Source: Pseudomonadota bacterium
Lineage (GTDB): Bacteria > Desulfobacterota > Desulfobacteria > Desulfobacterales > JAHIVH01
NCBI GenBank assembly: GCA_018816735.1
Contig: JAHIVH010000047.1
Span: 18,173-82,172, forward strand
Direction of reading: 5' to 3'
Length of the DNA: 64,000 bases
Part shown: positions 6,799-16,319 of the stretch, in pieces
Layout: the number at the start of each line of letters is the position of its first letter
Position numbering within the stretch: position 1 is the first letter of the stretch
Translations under genes and position numbers: made by a program
The notes under the pieces: model-generated
What the model was told of the DNA's origin: nothing
Seen by the model: only the letters and a program-made list of their open reading frames with translations
Databases searched by the model: none

Positions 6799-8732
6799 AA
6801 AGACTTCGAACTTATATGTTCCTTTTCTGCGTTGCCATTTCATTGCCGATCGGGTACTTCGTGTTTAGAACCTACCAGAGTCTCAATCAGGAAGAAACCG
6901 CTGAACTCCGGTTTTTTGCCGAGACCATTTTTCAGGAAATGGAAAAAGACCTTGCCGATCTGGTGATCAGGGAGGAAGGTAGAGCCATTGACGAATATAA
7001 CTTGTTTTACACCCCCAGGGACAGCCAGCAAAGGATACGCTCACCGCTTTCAACCCTTTCTGATAAACCCTTTATTTTAGGCTACCTCCAGAACAACCCG
7101 GACGGGTCTTTCCAGACACCCATGGAAGAAACACTTGGAAAATCCACAGACGACCTGTCATATATTGTCGGAAAACTGAAAGACGTCAACCAGGCCTTTA
7201 ACCTGAAGCAGTCAACTCTACAGTTAAAGGAAGGCATGCCCAAAACGGAAGCACCCATGCTGTCAGAAACAAACCAACGGCAGCAGGCGCCGGTTTTTGC
7301 GGATAAATATATCGATACCCAAAAGTCGCGCAAAAAGAAATCGAGCCTGGGCCAGGAAGAGAAATGGCGGGAACAGGTAACGGCCGAACAGGCGTTAAGC
7401 CTCGCACAGTCTGACAAAAAAAACGACGCATTGGGTGACGATAAGGATACCGGCATTAAAAAAGAGAACGCCTCCTTTTTCGATTCCCTTCGTTCAGGCA
7501 GACTGAATGCACCCAAAGGGAATGAACGCGCTGTCGTGGTTTCGGAAAGTGAAGCACATACAGATGCGGCCATCCACCTTTCCAAAAAAATTTTTGAGGC
7601 TGAGGTGGCCCCCCTGCAATCGATGTTTATCAGCAAAAATGAAATTTTTGTATTCCGCCGGGTCATGATCAATAACAGCATCTTCCGGCAAGGGTTTGTT
7701 CTCCTTGTCCCCCAATTTTTAAAGTACATATCGGAAACCCATTTCGACCATCAACCCATGGCGAAATTTTCGAACCTTCATCTTTCCGCCATGGAAAAAG
7801 GAAAGGAAATCTGCGGACATACCAGCGGATCATCTTCAGGATCATCAAAAAATTTCCTGATCCGGCAATTCCCGAGACCTTTTTCCTTTCTGACCGCCAG
7901 CCTGAGATTTGAGAATATCCCCCCGTCTGCAGGAAGAAAAACCCTTGGCATCATGCTCACACTAACGGCCCTGGTCATATTGGCAGGCCTTTTTGCCATT
8001 CATCAAAGCGCAAGGACAATAAATGACATGTCCGAACGAAGGCAGGCGTTTGCCTCGTCCGTAACCCATGAACTGAAAACGCCGTTAACCAATATCCGGT
8101 TGTATATTGAAATGCTGGAAAACGGCATTGCCAGAGACCTGGAAAGGGAGCAGGAATATTATCGGATTCTGGGGTCGGAAAGCAGCAGGCTTTCCCGGTT
8201 GATCAATAATGTATTGGAGTTTTCAAAACTGGACAGAAAAACCCGGTTGTTTAATCTGGAAAAAGGCACGTTTGACAATGTCATCAAAGACGTTCAGGAT
8301 GCCATGCAGGAGAAACTGAATCAGGAAGGATTTACACTGAACATTGAAAAAGAACCGTCTCTTGAATTCCAGTATGACAGAGAAGTCATGGTCCAGATCC
8401 TGATCAACCTGATCGAAAACAGCCTCAAATTCAGTAAACATGCGGCCTCCAGGGAGATATTGATCCTTGCAGACAGACACCACCATGGCAGGGTAACCAT
8501 CAGTGTATCGGACAAAGGACCGGGAATCCCTGAAAAGGCCCTTAAAAAAATCTTTGATGACTTCTACCGTGTGGACAATACCTTGACACGGACAACCGGA
8601 GGCACCGGCATCGGCCTGTCCCTTGTGAAGAAATTCGTCACAGCCCTGGGTGGCAAGGTCCATGCTGAGAATAACAATGACGCCGGCTGCCGGATTGTTA
8701 TTGAACTGCCGCCTGAAAGCCCAAGAAGTTGA
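6795..8732 (+). CDS. Sensor histidine kinase with large periplasmic domain
   Basis: 645 residues. A first membrane segment (about 8-25) and a second (about 380-400) enclose an unusually long extracytoplasmic region of about 350 residues with a charged, low-similarity middle; no known sensor domain recognised. HisKA follows with FASSVTHELKTPLTN and phospho-acceptor His425. The ATPase domain shows the N box (NLIENSLKFSK), DKGPGIP and GGTGIGLSLVKKF. It overlaps the response-regulator gene by four bases and is its cognate kinase. A stem-loop at 8841-8875 lies beyond its end. Confidence 0.95.
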   Translation: MKRLRTYMFLFCVAISLPIGYFVFRTYQSLNQEETAELRFFAETIFQEMEKDLADLVIREEGRAIDEYNLFYTPRDSQQRIRSPLSTLSDKPFILGYLQNNPDGSFQTPMEETLGKSTDDLSYIVGKLKDVNQAFNLKQSTLQLKEGMPKTEAPMLSETNQRQQAPVFADKYIDTQKSRKKKSSLGQEEKWREQVTAEQALSLAQSDKKNDALGDDKDTGIKKENASFFDSLRSGRLNAPKGNERAVVVSESEAHTDAAIHLSKKIFEAEVAPLQSMFISKNEIFVFRRVMINNSIFRQGFVLLVPQFLKYISETHFDHQPMAKFSNLHLSAMEKGKEICGHTSGSSSGSSKNFLIRQFPRPFSFLTASLRFENIPPSAGRKTLGIMLTLTALVILAGLFAIHQSARTINDMSERRQAFASSVTHELKTPLTNIRLYIEMLENGIARDLEREQEYYRILGSESSRLSRLINNVLEFSKLDRKTRLFNLEKGTFDNVIKDVQDAMQEKLNQEGFTLNIEKEPSLEFQYDREVMVQILINLIENSLKFSKHAASREILILADRHHHGRVTISVSDKGPGIPEKALKKIFDDFYRVDNTLTRTTGGTGIGLSLVKKFVTALGGKVHAENNNDAGCRIVIELPPESPRS

Positions 8733-8840
8733 AGTGATCACCCATTTGCCATAACTAAAATCGGTTCCAGGTGGATAGCGATCCATACGTCAAAAAGTGA
8801 ATGGACCGCAATAATAGTTCATTGGCAGCATTAATGATAA

Positions 8841-8875
8841 CGGTTCTGTCGTAAAATAAATGTACGACAGGACCG
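8841..8875. terminator. Stem-loop between convergent genes
   Basis: CGGTTCTGTCGTA (8841-8853) pairs with TACGACAGGACCG (8863-8875), a 13-pair stem with one G-T wobble and a 9-base loop. It lies between the convergent kinase and lipoprotein genes and could end transcription from either side, although the T-run is weak. Confidence 0.6.
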
Positions 8876-8896
8876 GTTTATTGGACTGGTTATTTA

Positions 8897-10822
8897 TCAG
8901 AAGTCCACATTGACTCCCATGATCAGGAAATCGTTTTCAAACGCATTTCCGGTTAATTCAATGTCCGGAATGGTGAATCCTTTATTTTCAGGAACCTTTA
9001 CTTCCACGGTCGCACTGATCATATCATTTGCAATCCTTTCCGCTATATTTAATCCCAGATCTATAAGGGGATTCAATAATGATGCAATGCCTGGTTTTGA
9101 AAAATACAGTACGTTTACATCAAGTTCACTCAAGTCCGGCAGGGCGTTTCCTTTTATTAGTGTGCCATCAATATCAATACCAATAGCAGCGGTTATATCT
9201 ATACTAAACCTTATGGTGAGAGGGTCAGGATCTGATGCCACATTAATGTTTGAAATCTCGATCACCAGATTCGGAATTATAAATGTGCCGAGAGGCTCGG
9301 TTCCCGAGTGCACCAGTCCTTCTCCTGAAAAATCACAAACAGGAGGTGTGGTCACCGATGCCATGACTTTCAGGTCTAGTTGATCCAATCCCAATTCATC
9401 CAGATTGATACGCTCAGCTATTTCTGTCAGATTAATACGGATTGGCCCGATTTCCAAAATTACTTCCTTATCAAGCGGGTTGTCACGGCGGGCGTCACGA
9501 ATCGCAGTGAGGTTAATATCCGTCAACAGGCCGGCCTGAACCAGTGTAAATGCGGATTGATTGATAAGATCATCCGAGACGGCTATAACAAGATCATTTT
9601 CTCCCGGAGCGGCATGTATTTCAGGCATATCACCTTCGGTGACGATAAAGCGGTCTGAATCCGGATATAGTGCGCTATGATAGAAATCGTCAATTGTCAT
9701 GCCAATACCCAGTTCCATTGACAGAGAATTTTCATCTGTTGTGAAAAAAGAATCGCTACTCATTGTCCATAAGCCGATATTCACGTTTGCAATCTCCAGT
9801 GTCAACGCGTTTGCATCCATTATCGGATAATCATTAATCTCGAATTCAATGCGCCTCAATACACTTTCAACCGCTTCTATAACACTGGTAAGAAGACCAT
9901 CGGGTATTGTTATCCTGCCATATGTTATTTCAGGATTCTTGATGGATAGACTGATATTGGACATGTCTATTGACGCAGTAATCTTGTCATCATTATTTAA
10001 ACCCAATGATAATATTAAACCGCCAACGCTCGCTTCGTTTGTCGATACGCTGAAATTTGTATTGCCTAGCAGATCGATAACATGAGTCTGGTACCCCTGG
10101 ACGTATAAACTGGAGATACTCAAACCCACCATGATCCCGTCCCCTTCAAGACAGTCAACTTTGTCAATATCAATATTCCCGATTTCAAGTCTTCCAATAT
10201 AGGAATCATCTTCGCGACGCCCTGGCACGTAATCGGGATCAATGACAATTTCACCAAGAAGATTGCTGTTTTCAAGGACATCCCTATGGATAGGCAGCAA
10301 TGATTCTATAATGTCCGGCATCACCTCGTTTATTTTATCTTCAACAATTTCAACCAGGCTATTAATTAAATCTTCTGTAATCGAGATACCAAGTGCATTA
10401 TCGCCTCCGGAAGGATCACCCGTGACTGCCGAGTCTCCGACATAAAAACAAATTCGTTCCTGATTGGTGATATTTTTTGTGTCACATACCTCAACGGTGC
10501 ATATTGAAACGGTTTTTGAAGGATCAAGCGCAAAATTGTAATTGAATTCATAAGTATCTGCACTAAATGCAAGTGTCTGCGTGCTTGTACCCTTTATAAC
10601 CTTGAGAGATTTTACCGGATCTGTTCCCGGTATAATTTTCCCGGAAATGGTAACGGCGTTTGTCCCAAAGGGAAAAACCATTCCATTGGCCGGACTGATA
10701 AATTCGATTGTTGCGGGTTCTGATGGCCCACTATTCGTATTTCCAAGATCACACCCTGTCAAGCTTACAAAGGAGATGGGAATAAGAAATGCGATTGCAA
10801 GACAATAGATTTTTTTTATCAT
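8897..10822 (-). CDS. Large lipoprotein, possible TULIP/BPI-like lipid-binding fold
   Basis: 641 residues. The signal peptide ends in the lipobox SLTGC, so the protein is predicted to be lipid-anchored. Residues about 35-130 form an Ig-like domain (IEFISPANGMVFPFG). The remainder is long, amphipathic and beta-rich, with two related stretches (ITEDLINSLVEIVEDKIN and VSDDLINQSAFTLVQAGLL) and repeated NIxxxxxL-type strands. The DLINQ..FTLVQAGLL wording resembles bacterial BPI/TULIP-like lipid carriers, which is why that fold is suggested; it is not certain. It stands alone with a 640-base upstream region, and TTTTACATAAC at 11029 suggests co-regulation with the kinase locus. Confidence 0.7.
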   Translation of the reverse strand: MIKKIYCLAIAFLIPISFVSLTGCDLGNTNSGPSEPATIEFISPANGMVFPFGTNAVTISGKIIPGTDPVKSLKVIKGTSTQTLAFSADTYEFNYNFALDPSKTVSICTVEVCDTKNITNQERICFYVGDSAVTGDPSGGDNALGISITEDLINSLVEIVEDKINEVMPDIIESLLPIHRDVLENSNLLGEIVIDPDYVPGRREDDSYIGRLEIGNIDIDKVDCLEGDGIMVGLSISSLYVQGYQTHVIDLLGNTNFSVSTNEASVGGLILSLGLNNDDKITASIDMSNISLSIKNPEITYGRITIPDGLLTSVIEAVESVLRRIEFEINDYPIMDANALTLEIANVNIGLWTMSSDSFFTTDENSLSMELGIGMTIDDFYHSALYPDSDRFIVTEGDMPEIHAAPGENDLVIAVSDDLINQSAFTLVQAGLLTDINLTAIRDARRDNPLDKEVILEIGPIRINLTEIAERINLDELGLDQLDLKVMASVTTPPVCDFSGEGLVHSGTEPLGTFIIPNLVIEISNINVASDPDPLTIRFSIDITAAIGIDIDGTLIKGNALPDLSELDVNVLYFSKPGIASLLNPLIDLGLNIAERIANDMISATVEVKVPENKGFTIPDIELTGNAFENDFLIMGVNVDF

Positions 10823-11464
10823 GATGTTCTCTCCGTCAATTAAGTTTGGTACCAGACAACATACACAAGGTCATCGGATGATATCCAACAAAACATCTGC
10901 CCATGTGTTTCAAAATGATAAATATATTTTCAACCGGGGGAAAGTTTCTTAACAGCAAAACCACTGTTATCAAAACTGTATGAATGGTGTTTAGCATGCT
11001 GGACAAAATTCGTCAACACAATTTTTGATTTTACATAACACAATTAAGGTAAAAGAACCTGGTTCCTTGAAGCCATTTCCACCATTCTGCCTTGCCCTTT
11101 GGCATCACGGGTCAAGCCGGGCTTTAACTGGGATCTCGCAAGCCGGATATTAGAAAAAATATTTGACATCAACCGGTATAAAAGAGTAGTTTAAAAACCA
11201 AGGTACACGCCAATGAGATTCCGGCCCTGATTATTTCCCGTTGTTGATAGCATACTGCAATCTCATCAATCTCATATCTTGCAATATAGCCTGTATTGCC
11301 GCTTTTTTTCTGACACGCGTATTTACGATCTCAACCCAATTTTGATGGTTCATCGCAACCGGTAAATACTAAAGGAAAAACTGGCCCTAATTTCATTGTT
11401 GTAAAAAATTACAATCACCTGGCTTTTCCCTCAAAAAGGGGATGCGTATCAAAGGGAGGATACC
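10823..11464. other. Divergent intergenic region, 642 bases
   Basis: No convincing gene. It holds the 5' regions of the lipoprotein (leftward) and the MEDS gene (rightward), the TTTTACATAAC motif at 11029-11039 and a small inverted pair TTGTAA/TTACAA near 11400. The MEDS gene has a strong GGGAGG ribosome site at its end. No canonical -35/-10 pair was found. Confidence 0.5.
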
Positions 11465-12118
11465 ATGACCATGCACTTAAAAACTTCAAGTCTATCGTTC
11501 ATGAATCTTGGATTCGGCGGATACACCTGCAATTGGGGTACGCATTTCTGCGGACTATATGAATCGGACGCTGAACGGGACAAGATTATGTATGGTTTTC
11601 TTGCCCAGGGACTTCGGGAACAGGAACTTCTCGTATGCTGCCCCGAAGAGCAACATCACGATCATGCACTGGATAGCGTTCATGCGTTATGTCCGGATGC
11701 CGCTCGCCCTGATCCAGACTCTTTCAGACTTTTCCGATCCCGGGACTTGTACCATCCCCAGGGATTCTTTTCCCCTTATGACATGATAACGGCCCATAAT
11801 GATATCTGGGATGAGAACCTGCGCACCGGGACAAGAAACGTTCGGGGAACGGCTGAAATGGGTTGGGCCCTTGAAAAAATTCCAGGGGTGGACCATCTCA
11901 TGGCCTACGAATCACTTCTCAATACCTTTATATGGGGAAAGGCCTGGATCAGTATCTGTCTCTATGATGTCAACCGTTTTCCCGGCGCTACGATCATGAA
12001 GGTTCTGCAGGTCCACCCCTTTGTCATCACAGGTGGGGGAATCTTCGAAAACCCCTATTTTATCCCCCCTGAAAAATGGCTTGCCAAATACGCACCGGAA
12101 TTCCTAAAAGCCCTTTAA
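11465..12118 (+). CDS. MEDS-domain sensory protein
   Basis: 217 residues, a single MEDS domain (methanogen/methylotroph DcmR sensory domain). Diagnostic parts are HFCGLYESDAERD near residue 28, FLAQGLREQELLVCCPEE, and GTAEMGWALEKIPGVDHLMAYE in the middle. MEDS domains are predicted to sense small hydrocarbon derivatives, and they occur fused or next to histidine kinases. Here the gene is followed after nine bases by a hybrid kinase without its own MEDS domain, so the sensor appears to be supplied in trans. An AAGGGAGG ribosome site precedes the ATG. Confidence 0.85.
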   Translation: MTMHLKTSSLSFMNLGFGGYTCNWGTHFCGLYESDAERDKIMYGFLAQGLREQELLVCCPEEQHHDHALDSVHALCPDAARPDPDSFRLFRSRDLYHPQGFFSPYDMITAHNDIWDENLRTGTRNVRGTAEMGWALEKIPGVDHLMAYESLLNTFIWGKAWISICLYDVNRFPGATIMKVLQVHPFVITGGGIFENPYFIPPEKWLAKYAPEFLKAL

Positions 12119-12127
12119 GAGTTTATA

Positions 12128-14380
12128 ATGAAGCTATCCCATGAAGTATTACTGGCTCTTGCATATGTGTCTCAAATATCCGATCCCGATTCAGTGAGGT
12201 CCCGGTTTATCGAATCTTTGAACGAACTTGATAAGGCGTTGACCTTCGAGTTTGTTGATCATTTTCCTGCCGGGGTTACGGAATACCGCGTTATTCCCAT
12301 TGCAACGCTCCGTTCGTCCTTCGGGTATGCTGTAATGACCGAAAACGCGACAGCCTTGGGGGACGCGCAAGCTGTTTACAGAAACGCCTTCAAATTTCTG
12401 GCGATTATTCTTGAAAACAGAATGCAGGCGCGCGCGCTGGAATCCAAGAATCAATCCCTGTTGAAAGAAATTAAATTGGAAAAATCACTGGTTCGTACCG
12501 TCCTCGACACCCTGCCTGTCGGGGTTTGGGTTGCGGATGGTGACGGCACAATCCTCATGGGAAACGCTGCCAACGAAAAAATAGGGGCTGGCCCCAATGA
12601 TTTTGGCAAAGCGTGGTGGTCCGACACAGGCAAACACATTGAACCGGAAGATTGGGGCATTGCTCGTGCGATCAAGGCGGGCGAGACAGTTATAGACCAG
12701 GAGATCGACACGGAATGTTCCGATGGCACGCATAAGGCCATCCTCCATTCGGCAGCACCGCTTCTCAATGACGAAAAGAGAGTTATCGGAGCAGTTGGCG
12801 TCAATCAGGACATCACCGAACGTAAACAGGCTGAAGATGCGCTACGGGAAAGCGAAAAAAAATTCAAACAGATCTTCGAAACCGCAAATGTCGGAAAATC
12901 ACTTACATCTCTGACAGGAGAATTAGATGTCAATAAGGCATTTTGTGATCTTCTGGGATATACTCCGGAAGAATTAAAAAGGAAGACATGGCAGGAAATC
13001 ACCCCTCCGGACGATATTGAAAGCATTCAGAACCAATTAAATCCACTTCTAAAAGGCGAAAAGGATTCAGCGCGGTTCAACAAGAGATATATTCACAAAA
13101 ATGGAACTTATATCTGGGCAGATATCAGCGTGGCCATGCGATATGATTCTGAGGGAAAACCAGTAAATTTTATAACAACAATTGTGGATATCACCGAACG
13201 TAAGCAGGCGGAGGATGAAAAAGAGAACCTGCAGGCTCAGTTGATCCAGGCACAGAAGATGGAATCCGTGGGCCGGCTGGCCGGGGGCGTCGCTCATGAT
13301 TTCAATAACATGCTCAGTGTGATCATCGGTAATACAGAGCTGGCCATGGATAACATATCCTCAAATGACCCGTCGTATGATGCCCTCCAGGAAATCCTGA
13401 AAGCCGCCAGACGTTCGGCGGAGATAACCCGGCAACTGCTGGCTTTTGCACGCAAACAAACCATCGCACCCAAAGTACTCGACTTAAACGAAACGGTCGA
13501 GAGGATACTCAAAATGCTCCGGCGCCTTATCGGCGAGGACATCGACCTGGCCTGGCTGCCCGGAACAAAAGTCTGGCCAGTGAGAATGGACCCGTCGCAA
13601 ATCGATCAGATACTGGCCAATCTGTGTGTGAATGCCCGGGACGCTATCTCGGGTGTGGGAAAGATTACAATCGAAACGGGCACGAGGACCTTTGACGAAG
13701 CTTATTGCAACGACCATGCCGGGTTTATGCCCGGCGACTTCAACCTGCTGGCGATCAGCGACGACGGCAGCGGCATGGACAGCCATACCCTGAACAATCT
13801 GTTTGAACCTTTTTTCACCACCAAGGATGTAGACAAGGGTACCGGGCTGGGTCTTGCCATGGTTTACGGCATTGTCAAGCAGAACGACGGTTTCATCAAT
13901 GTTTACAGTGAAACGGGCCAGGGGACGACCTTCACAATCTACCTGCCCCGACACAATGCCCCGGAAGAACCAACCCGTAAAACAACCCCGGTGACTGCCG
14001 ACTCAATGGGAAGTGAAACCATCCTGCTGGTAGAGGATGAACAGGCAATTCTTAAAATGACCGCAAAAATGCTTGATCGGCTGGGCTACACGGTGCTGAC
14101 GGCAAACTCGCCAGAAAAAGCCATCGAGATCGCCCGTGAGTATACTGGCGAGCTTCATCTCCTGATGACTGACGTGGTCATGCCTTTGATGAACGGACGC
14201 GACCTGGCCCAAAACATTTTATCACTTTATCCGAACCTCAAACAGCTGTTCATATCCGGCTATACAGCCAACGTTATCGTCCATCGCGGTGTGCTTGACG
14301 AAGGAGTACATTTTATACAGAAACCGTTCTCTGTTAAAAATCTGGGTGTCAAAGTCAGAGACATACTCGATCAAAAATAA
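12128..14380 (+). CDS. PAS hybrid histidine kinase / response regulator
   Basis: 750 residues, no membrane segment, so cytoplasmic. Order: N-terminal GAF-like region (about 1-105), short coiled coil, PAS 1 (about 120-235, ending DITERKQAED), PAS 2 (about 245-360, again ending DITERKQAED), HisKA with GGVAHDFNNML and His390, ATPase domain with DDGSGMD and KGTGLGLAMVYG, then a receiver domain (about 635-748) with Asp682 in LMTDVVMPLMNG. The HDFNNML box marks the HPK4 class. The upstream MEDS gene probably provides the signal. No dedicated output protein is adjacent, so the target is unknown. Confidence 0.93.
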   Translation: MKLSHEVLLALAYVSQISDPDSVRSRFIESLNELDKALTFEFVDHFPAGVTEYRVIPIATLRSSFGYAVMTENATALGDAQAVYRNAFKFLAIILENRMQARALESKNQSLLKEIKLEKSLVRTVLDTLPVGVWVADGDGTILMGNAANEKIGAGPNDFGKAWWSDTGKHIEPEDWGIARAIKAGETVIDQEIDTECSDGTHKAILHSAAPLLNDEKRVIGAVGVNQDITERKQAEDALRESEKKFKQIFETANVGKSLTSLTGELDVNKAFCDLLGYTPEELKRKTWQEITPPDDIESIQNQLNPLLKGEKDSARFNKRYIHKNGTYIWADISVAMRYDSEGKPVNFITTIVDITERKQAEDEKENLQAQLIQAQKMESVGRLAGGVAHDFNNMLSVIIGNTELAMDNISSNDPSYDALQEILKAARRSAEITRQLLAFARKQTIAPKVLDLNETVERILKMLRRLIGEDIDLAWLPGTKVWPVRMDPSQIDQILANLCVNARDAISGVGKITIETGTRTFDEAYCNDHAGFMPGDFNLLAISDDGSGMDSHTLNNLFEPFFTTKDVDKGTGLGLAMVYGIVKQNDGFINVYSETGQGTTFTIYLPRHNAPEEPTRKTTPVTADSMGSETILLVEDEQAILKMTAKMLDRLGYTVLTANSPEKAIEIAREYTGELHLLMTDVVMPLMNGRDLAQNILSLYPNLKQLFISGYTANVIVHRGVLDEGVHFIQKPFSVKNLGVKVRDILDQK

Positions 14381-14614
14381 CTGGGTCAGGCATTGAGGCA
14401 TCGAAACTTCGCATGAAAATTGATAAAAAAACGGCAGGGTCAACTTAAAAACTCGGTACTCTCAAGTATCTGACTGAGTCAGAAAATTACGGTACACTTG
14501 GTGAACTCTTTGAACATCTGGTGGATGATTCCGCAGCAGTCAGCTATGCTGGCAGATTGTGGGATTTCTTCCGTGGTCTTTTTTATATTGAATTTTCAGT
14601 GATCTTTAATCTCT

Positions 14615-15193
14615 TCAAAATTGAAGAAGATTTTCAGTCCTATTTCGACTGCTTAGAACAAACTTTAAACCAGTTTGCACCCGGTTTTTGCGGTTGCTGC
14701 TTTCATCCTTCCGTGTTCCTAAAAGGAGAATAACACTACCATGATCTCTGACAATACTGTCAATTGCTTTTCGTGAGGGTCTGATTTTTAAATAACTGGT
14801 ACACCACCTAAACCAACGGGTCGGTGATGGGTAACCTTTTCCGATCAATTTGCACCAGAATGTATCCTCGGTCCTGGGTTTAACGTTGATAATTTTTATT
14901 GGTAATTGTTTGTCATCGATATTTCTTTAAATAAGTTCAAGCGTTTGATAAATATAATCTTTAATTAACGGCGGCTCAACCAGCGTGTCTGATAATAAAA
15001 TAAATACAGGTTTGTATTGACTCGGTTCAAGGCGTTCGAAAAATTCATAAACAAGCTGCAATACCAGAGTAGAATCTTTCCCACCTGAAAAAGCAATGAC
15101 CCATGGGCGTTTATCAGAAAAATATATTTTCCTTAAATTGTCGTTTGCGACTGCCGATAGTGTTGTGTTTTTATTACTTATCATTAAATTCAC
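14615..15193 (-). pseudogene. DndC relic (DNA phosphorothioation sulfurtransferase)
   Basis: The reverse strand encodes an N-terminal DndC part with the PP-loop VIAFSGGKDSTLVLQLV and SDTLVEPPLI, then an in-frame TAA at 14929-14927. The same frame resumes with EDTFWCKLIGKGYPSPT, RWFRWCTSYLKIRPS and LLGTRKDESS before similarity fades and the frame ends at 14615. Intact DndC proteins are several hundred residues; the C-terminal part is missing. DndC is an Fe-S, ATP-using enzyme that helps replace a DNA backbone oxygen by sulfur. No other dnd gene is visible nearby, so this is a remnant of a lost modification island. Confidence 0.8.
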
Positions 15194-15449
15194 GAAATTA
15201 TTTTATTGAACAGAATTGAAACTTTTTATCATAAAAACATACACTTATAATTAATGAAGTGTATAGTCAACTGTTGTGTTTAATTTCTGAATATTTTATA
15301 CTCAATATTCAAGTTTTTATATGGCTGAGGGAAAAGGGATGGTAGCTGAGTCTATCAATATACTCAGGATTCAGTGCCTACCGAACCCCTCATGTGGCAT
15401 TGACAGGCCAACACCCTGTTTATAATTCAAAAACAGAAAAAGGAGTCCT

Positions 15450-16172
15450 TCAAAAGGAAACCGTTTGCGTGTAAACACAGACAATGCCGTTTTGTTTCTT
15501 CTGTTCCGCGTTTGTCAATTCGCCGTTTGCCACCTGAAGTATTTTTTTCTGATATTTGTGCCAAGGTCTTCAATGCTCAAGCCGTTTACGACTTCTCCAG
15601 CATTAATGTCCATATCATTGGTCATTTGATGATACATGGCAGTGTTGCTGGCTATCTTGATCACAGGGCAGGCAGGATGGCCGATGGGGTTGCCACGGCC
15701 TGTTGTAAACAAAATAATATGGGCGCCGGCAGCGGCAAGGCCTGTCAGGGTCGAGGCCAACAACCAATTGATCAACCGGAAAAGACACCTGTTTCTGGAG
15801 GCTGACCTTTTCTATGAATTGTTTTGAAATGGCGATCCCTTTGGCAGACGCTTTTTGAGAGCTGCCTTCCTTTTGAATGATGATATGTTCGACTGTTTTG
15901 CCGGCCTGGACAAGAAATATGGCCATCATCTCAGCATTGATCAATTCGCATCCCAGACCGACCACCAGTACGGCACCGATCACTTCGCCATATTTGACAA
16001 CAGACGCGCCCTCTTCCAGATCAGCAAGAAGCACCTTGTGACGGCTCATGATATCTGTGCAGGCGATAATGACGTCGCAGTCCCTGATCCGGATGTCTCC
16101 TCCCTTTTTAATGGGCTCAAGGACGATGGCCACATTGTCTTCCAGATGGTTGAGAATGGCATTGGGTTTCAT
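15450..16172 (-). pseudogene. UxaA-family (altronate/galactarate dehydratase) relic
   Basis: Three pieces of one family are joined by lesions. From 16172 the N-terminal SAF-like domain is readable (DNVAIVLEPIKKGGDIRIRD and VVKYGEVIG). It then jumps to a middle piece (VVGLGCELINAEMMAI). The frame shifts near 15740-15620 to TGLAAAGAHIILFTTGRGNP with DINAGEVVNGLSIEDLG, and shifts back near 15530 to ILQVANGELTNAEQKKQNG, ending at 15450. Intact members are about 500 residues, so roughly half is deleted. The family dehydrates sugar acids and related hydroxy acids. It lies upstream of a 2-hydroxyacid dehydrogenase and a racemase on the other strand. Confidence 0.8.
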
Positions 16173-16243
16173 GTATTGACCTTTATTCTATTTGCTGAGA
16201 CAATACTTCCCGAAGTTTAATGCAAAATCAAGTAACAATTTGT

Positions 16244-16271
16244 TTGACATTATAATACGCAATACGATAAT
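16244..16271 (+). promoter_or_regulatory. Candidate sigma70 promoter for the hydroxyacid operon
   Basis: TTGACA (16244-16249), 16 bases, GATAAT (16266-16271), about 50 bases before the FMN dehydrogenase start. Confidence 0.5.
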
Positions 16272-16319
16272 TCAATACAAAATTAATTTTCCCATAACCG
16301 ATTTGGAGGGACTGCCATC

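Noticed and set aside
15341..15382. Nested inverted repeat GGTAG-CTGAGT ... ACTCAG ... CTACC
   Set aside because: Short arms with uneven spacers and no T-run or linked gene; could be decay product between two relics. Left as a note.
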